Assembly (NCBI GenBank): GCA_963704005.1
Contig: CAVPGJ010000004.1
Span: 124,001 to 188,000, forward strand
Direction of reading: 5' to 3'
DNA length: 64,000 nt
Source: AC-32 sp963704005
GTDB lineage: Bacteria; Actinomycetota; Thermoleophilia; Gaiellales; Gaiellaceae
Under the pieces are notes generated by a model. The model was not told the origin of the DNA. It saw only the letters and a program-made list of their open reading frames with translations, and searched no databases. Of this stretch, positions 1-8,303 are shown one piece after another; position 1 is the first letter of the stretch; each line of letters starts with the position of its first letter. A program made the translations under genes and the position numbers.

Positions 1-1219
1 CGCGCAGGTCGACGCCGCCGAGCGCGATCGAGCCGCCGCTCGGGTCGTACTGCCGCGTCAGCAGCTTCGCCAACGTCGACTTGCCGGCACCGGTCACGCC
101 GACCAGAGCCGCATGCTCCCCCGAAGCGAACGCGAGCGAGACCCCGCGCACGACCGGCGGCCCGTCGTCGTAGCCGAAGGTCACCTCGCGGAGCTCGACG
201 CGACCGTCGTCGGGAAGCTCGACCGCCCCGGGCCGTTCGGCGATCCGGGCCTCGACGCGCAGCAGCCCGACGACCTTGCCGAGTGCCGCCAGCCCCTGGC
301 GGAACTCCCCGAGCCACTCGCTGAACCGCGCGATCGGGTCGAACAGCTGCACGAGATAGAGGACGTAGGCGGCGATCGTCCCCTCGCTGATCGACCCGTT
401 CCGGTACATCGACGCGGCGGTGAGCAGCACCGCCACGAGCGCCGTCGTCTGCGCGAGCGGGATCATCGTGAACAGCCGAATGTTCACGTAGGACGCGCTT
501 CGCCACGCTCCGATCTGGGCGCGGCTCCGTGGCTTGTAGTCGTCGAGAGTGCGGCTCTCGCGCCGGAAGGCCTGCACGACGCGCACGCCCGAGAGGCCCT
601 CCTGCAGCACCGTCAGCGTCTCGGCGACCCGGTCGCGAATCGCGTGGTAGGCGCGGCCCGCGCTGTGGTGGAAGGCCCAGCTCGAGGCGATCAGGACCGG
701 GAGCGCCACGAGCGATACGAGCGCGAGCTTCGGCGAGAGGAGAACGAGCACGACGACGGTCAGTGCGATCTGCAGGCCGCTTCCGACGACCTCGACCAGC
801 GCCTCGCGCAGGAACTCGTCCAGCGCCTGGACGTCGGAGGTCAGCCGCGAGACGAGGACGCCGGTCCGCTCCTGCTCGAAGAAGCCGAGCGGCAGCGCCT
901 GCAGCTTGTCGAAGGCCGCACCGCGCAACTGGTCGAGGAAGGTCTCGCTCGCGGTCGCGGCCAGCAGCGTCTGCGCGCGTACGACGAGCGGCTTCACGAC
1001 GGCGAGGCCGAGCAGTGCCAGCGCGGCGACATCGACCGGCTGCAGGTCGTTCTTGGAGATGCCATTGTCGATCGCGTACTTGACGAGCGCCGGCCCGGCG
1101 AGCGTGATCAGCGTCGAGACGATCACCGCAACCGCAGCGCCGAGGTAGAGCCGCTGAACCGGCCGCAGGAACGGCTGCGACTCCCACCAGACCTCTCGGG
1201 TGGAAGCGCGGTCCATCAT
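1..1219 (-). CDS. ABC exporter subunit (TMD-NBD fusion), 3' end cut by window edge
   Basis: About 406 N-terminal codons of a half-size ABC exporter are visible; the rest lies beyond position 1. Reading leftwards, the protein has a six-helix transmembrane domain followed by an ATPase domain with Walker A GVTGAGKST. The Q-loop, signature and Walker B lie outside the window. The ATG (1219) overlaps the stop of the upstream ABC gene in an ATGA arrangement, so the two are translationally coupled and probably form a heterodimeric multidrug or lipid exporter in the cytoplasmic membrane. The substrate cannot be told from sequence. No premature stop was seen in the visible part. Confidence 0.9.
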   Translation of the reverse strand, partial: MMDRASTREVWWESQPFLRPVQRLYLGAAVAVIVSTLITLAGPALVKYAIDNGISKNDLQPVDVAALALLGLAVVKPLVVRAQTLLAATASETFLDQLRGAAFDKLQALPLGFFEQERTGVLVSRLTSDVQALDEFLREALVEVVGSGLQIALTVVVLVLLSPKLALVSLVALPVLIASSWAFHHSAGRAYHAIRDRVAETLTVLQEGLSGVRVVQAFRRESRTLDDYKPRSRAQIGAWRSASYVNIRLFTMIPLAQTTALVAVLLTAASMYRNGSISEGTIAAYVLYLVQLFDPIARFSEWLGEFRQGLAALGKVVGLLRVEARIAERPGAVELPDDGRVELREVTFGYDDGPPVVRGVSLAFASGEHAALVGVTGAGKSTLAKLLTRQYDPSGGSIALGGVDLR

Positions 1220-2964
1220 GCTGCGACCTCCTCCAGGGCGAGCAGGGCGCGGTAGCGAACCGAGTGCCGCAGCAGCGCCTCGTGCGTATCGAGCTCGACG
1301 ATCCTGCCGCCCTCGAGCACGGCGACCCGGTCGGCGAGCGCGATCGTCGCCGGCCTGTGCGCGATCACGAGCGTCGTGCGGCCCTGCATCACCTCGGCGA
1401 GCGCCGCGCGGATCTCGTGCTCCTTGGTCGCGTCGACCGCCGAGGTCGCGTCGTCGAGAACGAGCACGGCCGGGTCGGCCAGAATCGCCCGCGCGATCGC
1501 GATCCGCTGCCGCTGGCCGCCGGAGAGGGAGAAGCCGCGCTCGCCGAGCACTGTCTCGTAGCCGTCGGGCAGGCCGCCGACGAACGCCGCCGCGCCCGCG
1601 AGCTCGGCCGCGCGCCGAACGTCCTCGTCGTTCGCCTCCGGCCGGCCGACGCGGATGTTCTCGCGCACGCTCTCGCTGAACAGGAAGGTCTCCTCGAAGA
1701 CGAGCGCCACCGCCCGGCGCACGTCCGCGAGCCGCAGCTCGCGCAGGTCGTGGCCGTCGAGCAGCACGCGGCCGTCCTCGGGGTCGTAGAGGCGCGCGAG
1801 CAGCCCGGCGACGGTGCTCTTGCCCGAGCCGGTCGCGCCGACCAAAGCCAGCGACTCGCCCGGCGCGACGTGCAGGTCGAGCCCGTCCAGCACCGGCCGG
1901 TCGCCCGCGTGGCCGAAGCGCACGCCTTCGAGCCGGATGTCGCCGGGCACCGGCTGCTCGAGCTCGACCGGATGCCGGGACTCGAGCAGCTGCGGCTCGG
2001 CTTCGAGCACCTCGGTGATCCGACCGCTCGCGGCGAGCGCCTTCTGCACCGTCGTCACGCGCTGGCCGAGTACGCGCAGCGGCCAGACCAGCATCACCAC
2101 GTAGGCGTTGAAGGCCACGAACGAGCCGACGCTCAGGCCGCCGTCGATCACGCTGCGGCCGCCGAACCAGAGCACGGTCGCGATCCCGAGCAGCGGCAGC
2201 GCCTCCAGCACCGGGATGAAGATCGCGTCGAGCCGGGCCAGGTGCAGGGCGCGGTCCTTGATCTCGGCGCTGCGCACGCGGAACTGCGCCGAGAGCGCGT
2301 CGCCGGCGCCGAGCCCCTTGACCACGCGCACGCCGCTCACGGTCTCCTCGACGAGCGTCGAGGCCTCGGCCCAGGACTCCTGCAGCTGCCGCGTTCCGCG
2401 CTCGTAGCGGCGCGAGTAGAGCCAGGCGCCGACGCTGACGAACGGCACCGGGACGAGGACGATCAGCGCGAGATGCCAGTCGAGGATCAGCATCACGACC
2501 GCGACCGCGACGACGGTCAGCGCGTAGCCGATCGTGTGGCCGATCGCGTCCATCATCCGCGCCACGTGCAGCGAGTCGGACGAGGCCCGGCTCAGCAGCT
2601 CGCCCGGGCCGACCTGGTCGTGGTAGGCGGCGTCGAGCCGCAGGGCGTGCGCGAAGATCGCGTCCCGCACACGCGCGTCGGTGTGCGCGCGGTTGCGGAT
2701 CGCGTAGAGGTGCCGGAAGGCGCCGGCGCAGACCTCGAGCAGGCCGACCGCGCCGAGCACGATCAGCCACAGCCGAAGCGCCCCGTGGTCGTGCGGGACG
2801 ATCCCGTGGTCGATCGCGTACTTGACGACGAGCGGCGCGGCCACGGCTCCCGTCTGCCAGAGCAGGCCCGAGAGAACGGCGCCGCTCACGCCGTACGACT
2901 GTGCGCGGACGATCGCCCGCACGAACCGCCACGCCGAGGCGCGGCGCGCCTCTTCCTCGCCCAT
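1216..2964 (-). CDS. ABC exporter subunit with degenerate Walker B
   Basis: A 582-aa half-transporter, the normal length for a bacterial ABC exporter. The N-terminal ~310 residues are the membrane domain and the C-terminal part is the ATPase: Walker A GATGSGKST, signature LSGGQRQR, Walker B VLVLDDATSAVD and H-loop IAHRP. The residue after the Walker B aspartate is Asp rather than the catalytic Glu. This is a known feature of one subunit in asymmetric heterodimeric exporters such as TM287/288, which supports pairing with the downstream gene (4-nt overlap). The ATG at 2964 lies 19 nt from folP, which is divergent, so promoters in this gap must be short or lie inside the genes. Confidence 0.92.
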   Translation of the reverse strand: MGEEEARRASAWRFVRAIVRAQSYGVSGAVLSGLLWQTGAVAAPLVVKYAIDHGIVPHDHGALRLWLIVLGAVGLLEVCAGAFRHLYAIRNRAHTDARVRDAIFAHALRLDAAYHDQVGPGELLSRASSDSLHVARMMDAIGHTIGYALTVVAVAVVMLILDWHLALIVLVPVPFVSVGAWLYSRRYERGTRQLQESWAEASTLVEETVSGVRVVKGLGAGDALSAQFRVRSAEIKDRALHLARLDAIFIPVLEALPLLGIATVLWFGGRSVIDGGLSVGSFVAFNAYVVMLVWPLRVLGQRVTTVQKALAASGRITEVLEAEPQLLESRHPVELEQPVPGDIRLEGVRFGHAGDRPVLDGLDLHVAPGESLALVGATGSGKSTVAGLLARLYDPEDGRVLLDGHDLRELRLADVRRAVALVFEETFLFSESVRENIRVGRPEANDEDVRRAAELAGAAAFVGGLPDGYETVLGERGFSLSGGQRQRIAIARAILADPAVLVLDDATSAVDATKEHEIRAALAEVMQGRTTLVIAHRPATIALADRVAVLEGGRIVELDTHEALLRHSVRYRALLALEEVAA

Positions 2965-2983
2965 GGCCCTAACCTACCGACCG

Positions 2984-3802
2984 ATGAGACCCGCGATCGA
3001 GCAGCGTTTCCCGCGCCCGTCCGTGATGGGCGTCGTCAACGTCACCCCCGACTCGTTCTCGGACGGCGGCGTCAACCTCGACCCCGACGATGCCGCTGCG
3101 GCCGCGCGCCGTATGGCCGAGGAGGGCGCGGCGATCGTCGACGTCGGCGGCGAGTCGACCCGGCCGGGGTCGGAGGGCGTCGGCGCCGAGGAGGAGCTGC
3201 GCCGGGTCGTGCCTGTGCTCGAGCGGCTCGGCGGCGAGGTTCCCGTCTCGATCGACACCTCGAAGGCGGAGGTCGCCCGCGCGGCGTTCGACCTCGGCGC
3301 GGAGCTCGTGAACGACGTGACCGCCCTGCGCGCCGACCCGGAGCTGGTGAGCGTGGTCGCCGACTCCGGCTCGTACCTCTGCCTGATGCACATGCTCGGC
3401 GAGCCGCGGACGATGCAGCGCGACCCGCGCTACGACGACGTCGTCGCGGAGGTCGCCGCCTTCCTCGAGGAGCGGCTGCGGTTCGCGGTCGACGCGGGAA
3501 TCCCGGAGGAGCTGATCTGCCTCGACCCCGGGATCGGCTTCGGCAAGACGGTCGAGCACAACTTCGAGCTGGTGCGCCGCCTGGACGAGCTGACCGCGCT
3601 CGGGCGTCCGGTCGTGGTCGGCTTCTCGCGCAAGAGCTCCCTCGGCAAGCTGCTCGGCGACCCCGAAGCGACAACCGGCTCGGTCGCCGCGAGCGTCGGC
3701 GCCGCCGTCGCCGCCTACGAGCGCGGCGCCACGATCCTCCGCGTCCACGACGTCCGCGAGCACGTCGAGGCCCTGACGACGGCCGCCGCCGCCCTCGGAT
3801 GA
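2984..3802 (+). CDS. folP: Dihydropteroate synthase
   Basis: Condenses 6-hydroxymethyl-dihydropterin diphosphate with p-aminobenzoate in folate synthesis. The 272-aa product carries the family signatures MGVVNVTPDSFSDGG (residues 15-29), DVGGESTRPG, the SIDTSK strand, LDPGIGFGKT and the C-terminal GFSRKSSLG. The reading frame is open further upstream, but that extension overlaps the divergent ABC gene. The ATG at 2984 fits the usual family length and sits just before the conserved first strand. The stop overlaps the folB start in ATGA. Expected partners folB and folK follow, with an antisense protease gene between them. Confidence 0.95.
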   Translation: MRPAIEQRFPRPSVMGVVNVTPDSFSDGGVNLDPDDAAAAARRMAEEGAAIVDVGGESTRPGSEGVGAEEELRRVVPVLERLGGEVPVSIDTSKAEVARAAFDLGAELVNDVTALRADPELVSVVADSGSYLCLMHMLGEPRTMQRDPRYDDVVAEVAAFLEERLRFAVDAGIPEELICLDPGIGFGKTVEHNFELVRRLDELTALGRPVVVGFSRKSSLGKLLGDPEATTGSVAASVGAAVAAYERGATILRVHDVREHVEALTTAAAALG

Positions 3803-4152
3803 CGGTTGTCGTCGAGCTCCACGGGCTCGAGATTCCGGGCCGTCACGGCGCCGAGCCGGAGGAGCGCGAGCGGGAGCAGCCGTTCCTCTACGACGTCGAG
3901 CTCGAGCTGGCCGAGCCGGCCGAAGACAGGCTCGACGAGACCGTCGACTACCGCGAGGTCGTCGCGCTCGTCCGCGAGGTCTCCGGCTCGCGGCAGATCA
4001 CGCTGCTCGAGACGATCGCCGCCGCGGTCGCCGACGCACTGCTCGAGCGCTTCCCGGCCGAGCGGGTCCGCGTGCGCGTGCGGAAGCCCGAGGTGCGGCT
4101 GGCGGCGCCGGTCGAGCACGCCGCGGCTAGCGTCGAGAGGTCGCGATCCTGA
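3799..4152 (+). CDS. folB: Dihydroneopterin aldolase
   Basis: A 117-aa protein of FolB size and pattern. It has an N-terminal ELHGLEIPGRHG segment, the acidic strand PFLYDVELEL, a DETVDYREVV helix and LLETIAAAVADALL, all typical of the tunnelling-fold aldolase that makes 6-hydroxymethyl-dihydropterin. The start ATG overlaps the folP stop, so the two are co-translated. The last 26 nt overlap, tail to tail, the subtilase gene on the other strand, so the C-terminal residues ASVERSRS are poorly constrained. Confidence 0.92.
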   Translation: MTVVVELHGLEIPGRHGAEPEEREREQPFLYDVELELAEPAEDRLDETVDYREVVALVREVSGSRQITLLETIAAAVADALLERFPAERVRVRVRKPEVRLAAPVEHAAASVERSRS

Positions 4153-5743
4153 CGGTGTAGCTCGCCTCGGCGACGTTCTTGCCAAGGAAGACGTCCACGT
4201 AGACGTACTGGCCGAGGCCGCGCGCCGGGACGACGACGCGCTCGGTCTTGCTGCCGCGGTGCGCGGAGACGCCGAGCAGGTCGCGCCGCGCCGCCGCGCC
4301 GCGCTCGAGCACGGTGCGCGTCTTCCGGCCCCAGACCTCCACGTTGGCGTTCCCCTTCGTCGCCACGGTCACGGTCAGCTTCCCCTTCGCCGGCAGGTAG
4401 GCGCGGTAGACGTCCTCGGGGTCCTCGGATCGCTCGAGGTGCGCAGGCAGCACGCGCTTCGCCCGGCCCGGGACCGTCAGCGGCGGCTGGCCGGCCGGGA
4501 AGAGCCCGTGCTGCTCGACGAGGTAGACGTCCTCGTTCGGCTCCTCCGGATCGGGCGGCGGGGCCTTCCGCGCCAGCGCGGCGGGGACGTTCAACACCCC
4601 GTAGCCGGTGCTCTGGTTCCAGCCGCGCTTGCCGACGTGGCGCGCCGAGCGGCGCATCACCTCGAAGAGCTGCGTGTTGGTCAGGCTGGGGCGCAGCGTC
4701 CAGACGGCGGCGGCCGCCCCTGAGACGAGTGGCGCCGAGAAGCTGGTGCCGTCGAAGGTGTCGTACGGGTTGTTCAGAGAGGGCTCCCAGATCGATGGCA
4801 CTGCCACGGGCATGTCCTGGCCGGGAGCGGCGAGGTCCATGTGGGAGGAGACGCTCGAGAAGACCGCCGGCCGGTCGCTCTCCTCGGTCGCGCCGACGGT
4901 GAGCACGTGAGCGAACGACGCCGGGTACGAGGGCGGGCTGCGGAACATCCGGTCGTTCCCGGCCGAGGCCACGATCAGCGAGCCGCTCCCGAAGGTGCGC
5001 AGGATCGCGTGCTCCTCGATCGCGAGGCGGTCGGTTCCGCCGAGGCTGAGGTTGACGACGCCGGGCCCGTGGGCCCTGGCCGCCGCGAGGCCCGCGATCT
5101 CGTCGCCGACGGTCAGCTGCCCGCCCGGGCTTGCGTCCCAGAGCTGCAGCTTCGCCTGCGGGTAGATGCCGCCGAGGCCCTGGCCGTTGATCGGCGCCCC
5201 CACGACCGAGGAGGTGGCCGTCCCGTGCAGCTCCTCGCTGTTGGCCGAGAACGTCTGCGTGTTCAGCGGCGTCGTGTTCGGGCGGCCGGCGAACTCGGGG
5301 TGCGAGAGGTCGGCGCCGGAGTCGATCATCGTCACCGGGAAGCCCGGCCCGGGCGGCGTCCAGGCGTCGGCGCCGACGTGCGGGAGCCACCACTCGGTGT
5401 CGCAGAGAGGATCGGTGCAATAGCCGACCGACTGCGTCGCCTCCGTGCGGAGCGGCAGGTCCGGCGTCACCGAGGTGACGAGATCTTGCGCGCGGAGCGC
5501 CGGCAGCAGCCGTGCAGCCGCAGCGCTCGGCAGGCGCCAGAGGCCGAGCTGCGGGTCGATCTCGCGCGCCCCGGAGGCCTGGAGCGCGAACTCGGAGCCG
5601 CCGACCCGCGTGCGGTCGAGCCCGACGATCGTCCGCGGATAGGCGCGGAGGGTTTGCAGCGGCGCCGACGATGAGCCGGCGGTGACCGCGTGTCCCGAGT
5701 GGAACGGCAGGACGAGCGAAGCGATGAGAGCGACCCCGCGCAC
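4127..5743 (-). CDS. Secreted subtilisin-family (S8) serine protease
   Basis: Counting from the GTG at 5743 the product has 538 aa. A hydrophobic signal peptide (first ~25 residues) is followed by an N-terminal propeptide-like region, then the S8 domain. The triad is visible: Asp141 in TMIDSG, His173 in LHGTATS and Ser334 in GTSFSAP, with an AGND oxyanion segment between. After about residue 400 comes a beta-rich domain (VTVATKGNANVEVWG ... YTVRIATS) resembling pre-peptidase C-terminal domains. The frame is open to 6133, but that stretch is antisense to folK and lacks signal-peptide character, so the shorter start is preferred. No clear Shine-Dalgarno precedes the GTG. The gene splits folB from folK. 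Confidence 0.88.
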   Translation of the reverse strand: MRGVALIASLVLPFHSGHAVTAGSSSAPLQTLRAYPRTIVGLDRTRVGGSEFALQASGAREIDPQLGLWRLPSAAAARLLPALRAQDLVTSVTPDLPLRTEATQSVGYCTDPLCDTEWWLPHVGADAWTPPGPGFPVTMIDSGADLSHPEFAGRPNTTPLNTQTFSANSEELHGTATSSVVGAPINGQGLGGIYPQAKLQLWDASPGGQLTVGDEIAGLAAARAHGPGVVNLSLGGTDRLAIEEHAILRTFGSGSLIVASAGNDRMFRSPPSYPASFAHVLTVGATEESDRPAVFSSVSSHMDLAAPGQDMPVAVPSIWEPSLNNPYDTFDGTSFSAPLVSGAAAAVWTLRPSLTNTQLFEVMRRSARHVGKRGWNQSTGYGVLNVPAALARKAPPPDPEEPNEDVYLVEQHGLFPAGQPPLTVPGRAKRVLPAHLERSEDPEDVYRAYLPAKGKLTVTVATKGNANVEVWGRKTRTVLERGAAARRDLLGVSAHRGSKTERVVVPARGLGQYVYVDVFLGKNVAEASYTVRIATSRR

Positions 5744-5782
5744 CAGCGCAACACGGTAGCTGCAACCAGGAGAATCCGAAAG

Positions 5783-6244
5783 ATGGCGACCGCGTACGTA
5801 GGGCTCGGCTCGAACCTCGGCGAGCCCGAGCGGCAGATCGAGCAGGCGCTCGAGCTGCTGGCCGCCGAGGAGGGGATCGAGCTGCGCGCGGTCTCGACGC
5901 TGCGCTGGACCGACCCCGTCGGCTACCGCGACCAGCCGCGCTTCCTGAACGGCGCCGCCGAGGTCGAGACCTCGCTCGGCGCCCGCGGGCTGCTCGAGCG
6001 CCTGCTGGCAATCGAACGCCGCCTGGGCCGGGAGCGGGGGGAGGGCCCACGCTTCGGCCCGCGGACGATCGACCTCGACCTGCTCGTCTACGGCAACTCG
6101 GTGGTCGACGAGCCCGGCCTGACCGTCCCGCATCCCCGCCTCACGGAGCGCCGCTTCGCGCTCGAGCCGCTGGCCGAGCTGGCTCCCGAGCTGGAGGTTC
6201 CGGGGGCCGGCCCGGTCCAGGCCTTGTTGGCAGGGCTACAATGA
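5783..6244 (+). CDS. folK: 2-amino-4-hydroxy-6-hydroxymethyldihydropteridine diphosphokinase
   Basis: Transfers pyrophosphate from ATP to 6-hydroxymethyl-dihydropterin, the step before FolP. The 153-aa product starts with AYVGLGSNLGEPERQIEQA, has the PVGYRDQPRFLNGAA strand and the diagnostic GPRTIDLDLLVYG motif near residues 92-106, then VPHPRLTERRFALEPLAEL. The ATG at 5783 is preceded by AGGAG about 10 nt upstream. The upstream in-frame extension to 5690 runs through the protease signal region and was rejected. The next gene starts 7 nt after the stop. Confidence 0.95.
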   Translation: MATAYVGLGSNLGEPERQIEQALELLAAEEGIELRAVSTLRWTDPVGYRDQPRFLNGAAEVETSLGARGLLERLLAIERRLGRERGEGPRFGPRTIDLDLLVYGNSVVDEPGLTVPHPRLTERRFALEPLAELAPELEVPGAGPVQALLAGLQ

Positions 6245-6251
6245 CCGCCTC

Positions 6252-6620
6252 ATGTCGCACCTCGACGAGCTTGACGAGTTCGAGGCCCAGCTCGAGCTGA
6301 CTCTCAAGAAGGAGTACTCCGCCGTCTTCGGCCTCTTCCGTTACTGCGTGCTCACGCAGGACGCGACCTACCTCTGCAACAAGCTCGACCTGCAGTACGT
6401 GCCGCAGCAGAGCTACCCGTTCTTCCAGCTGAAGATGGAGGACGTCTGGGTCTGGGACAAGAACCGCCCGACCAGGATCATCCCGCGGGCGGAGGTCTAC
6501 ACCTCCAGCGACGTGACCGTCGAGGAGCTGCGCGGCGACGGCGACGAGCCGACGCTGACGGCCGAGGCGCTCGCCGAGCGCATCGGCGAGTCGCTCGGCT
6601 CCGACGACGAGCCGCTCTAA
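6252..6620 (+). CDS. DUF2469-family protein
   Basis: A 122-aa acidic cytosolic protein of unknown function. It resembles the actinobacterial DUF2469 family as I remember it: an N-terminal acidic helix, KEYSAVFGLFRYCV, a YLCNKLDLQY strand and the hallmark DVWVWDKNRPTRI, then a strand ending in VTVEELRGD. No catalytic motif, membrane segment or signal peptide is visible. It lies 7 nt downstream of folK, so it is probably co-transcribed with folate genes. In other actinobacteria I associate this family with an rnhB neighbourhood instead. Confidence 0.78.
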   Translation: MSHLDELDEFEAQLELTLKKEYSAVFGLFRYCVLTQDATYLCNKLDLQYVPQQSYPFFQLKMEDVWVWDKNRPTRIIPRAEVYTSSDVTVEELRGDGDEPTLTAEALAERIGESLGSDDEPL

Positions 6621-6653
6621 CTCGCCCTCCGTTTCGGCGTCTACCTTTGTGCG

Positions 6654-8303
6654 ATGAGGCGCAAAGGCTGGCTTGCCTTCGCCATGCTGGCAGCAGGTGT
6701 AGGCCTCCTGGCCGCCGCCCAGCTCGCGGGCGCCTCGGGAACCAAGTACGGGGGGATCCTCCGCTACGGAACGACCGGCGCGTCGGTGCAGATCGACCCG
6801 CAGATCGCCTACATCACCACCGGTTGGTGGCTCGAGGACGCGACCGCGGCCAAGCTCTACACGTCGTCCCCGCAGGGGACGCTCGTGCCGCAGGTCGCCT
6901 CCGGCTACAAGGTCTCGAACGGCGGGCGGACATACACGTTCACGATCCGGAAGGGCTTCCGCTTCAGCGACGGCTCGCCGGTCACCGCCCGCAACTTCAG
7001 CTACGCGATCGACCGGGTGGCCAACAAGACGCTCGCCTCTCCCGGTGCCCAGTTCATCACCGATCCGAACGGCACCAAGATCGTCGGCGCGAGGAGGGTG
7101 AACGACGGCGAGGCGCACTACGTCCGCGGCGTCGTGGCGCGAGGGCGGAAGCTCGTGATTCATCTGGTCAGGCCCGACCCGAGCTTCCTCGCGAAGCTGA
7201 CGATGCCCTTTTTCCAGGCGACCTCGACCAAGCTTCCGCTCACGCAAGAGGTGCTGGGCGCGTACCCATCGGCCGGTCGCTACGCCTTCACGCACAACGA
7301 GATCAACGTCCTCACCTCGATCCGGCGTAACCCGTACTGGAGGCGCGGCCCTGGGCGGCTTGCCCCGCGCCACCTTGTCGGGCTCGATCTGTACTGGAAC
7401 CAGAACGAGCAGACGCTCCTCGCAAGCGTCCAGGCCGGGCGGCTGGACGAGGACCAGACCCTCCCGCCGGACCAGAAACAAGGCCTCGCGGACCAGTACG
7501 GCGTCAACAAGAGCCGCTTCTGGGTCGAAGCGCAAGCGTGCATGAGCTACCTCGCCTTCAACAACGCGAACCGGCTCTTCAAGGGCAACGCCCCGCTCCG
7601 GCGGGCGGTCAACTACGCCATCGACCGCACGAACTACATTGGCCCGGCCGGCCGCTTGGCGGCCCGCCCGTGGAGTCGGCTATTGCCTCCGGCCGCCGCC
7701 GGCTCGAACGCCAGGCAGCCGTATCCGGCGCACGCGAATCTCGCCAAAGCGAAAAAGCTCGCGCGCGGTCACTTCCGCGGCGGGAAGATCACGGTCTACT
7801 ACCGCTCCTCGGGGACGATCAATCCCGCCCAGGCGCAGCTCGTCCGCAACGACCTGATCGCGCTCGGCTTCAAGCCGGCGAACATCACGATGAAGGGCTT
7901 CTCCGGCGGCAACATCTACACGGCGATGGGCGTCAAGGGCAACGACGGGGACATCGGCATCTCCCTGGGCTTCTGCAGCGACTATCCGTCCGGCTTCGGG
8001 CCGGCCGATCCGGGGTCGTTCCTGCGCTTCTGGCTTGATCCGGCGAGCCCGTGGTCGCCAGTGATGGGACTTCATGATCCGGGCTACCTCCACCGCTTCG
8101 CCGCCGCGAACCGGCTCTACGGGGCCGCTCGCCTCCGGGCCTTGCGGCAGCTCGACTTCGACGTGATGCGGAACCTCGCCCCCGCGGCCGTGACGATGGT
8201 GCCCGAGGACGCGTCGTTCTTCTCCGACCGCGTCGACCCGTCCTCCCTCCGCTACGAGGTCGCGGCCGGGAACTGGGACATCGGAGCCCTCGCGCTGAAA
8301 TGA
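6654..8303 (+). CDS. ABC transporter solute-binding protein, family 5 (oligopeptide/nickel type)
   Basis: A 549-aa exported binding protein. A signal peptide (about residues 1-27) precedes the family-5 start: KYGGILRYGTTG, PQIAYITTGWWLE, then IRKGFRFSDGSPVTARNFSYAIDR. The C-terminal half contains the lobe segment NAPLRRAVNYAIDRTNY typical of DppA/OppA proteins. No lipobox cysteine is evident, so it may be released or retained by its N-terminal helix. The ligand is unknown. No permease or ATPase genes lie beside it, which is unusual, and an adjacent second copy (frameshifted) follows with an ATGA overlap. Confidence 0.88.
   Translation: MRRKGWLAFAMLAAGVGLLAAAQLAGASGTKYGGILRYGTTGASVQIDPQIAYITTGWWLEDATAAKLYTSSPQGTLVPQVASGYKVSNGGRTYTFTIRKGFRFSDGSPVTARNFSYAIDRVANKTLASPGAQFITDPNGTKIVGARRVNDGEAHYVRGVVARGRKLVIHLVRPDPSFLAKLTMPFFQATSTKLPLTQEVLGAYPSAGRYAFTHNEINVLTSIRRNPYWRRGPGRLAPRHLVGLDLYWNQNEQTLLASVQAGRLDEDQTLPPDQKQGLADQYGVNKSRFWVEAQACMSYLAFNNANRLFKGNAPLRRAVNYAIDRTNYIGPAGRLAARPWSRLLPPAAAGSNARQPYPAHANLAKAKKLARGHFRGGKITVYYRSSGTINPAQAQLVRNDLIALGFKPANITMKGFSGGNIYTAMGVKGNDGDIGISLGFCSDYPSGFGPADPGSFLRFWLDPASPWSPVMGLHDPGYLHRFAAANRLYGAARLRALRQLDFDVMRNLAPAAVTMVPEDASFFSDRVDPSSLRYEVAAGNWDIGALALK

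Noticed and set aside
1264..4152. A 962-codon plus-strand open frame across the ABC gene
   Set aside because: It is antisense to a clear ABC transporter and then runs out of frame with folP; only its last 117 codons are real (folB). High GC content makes long stop-free shadows common here.
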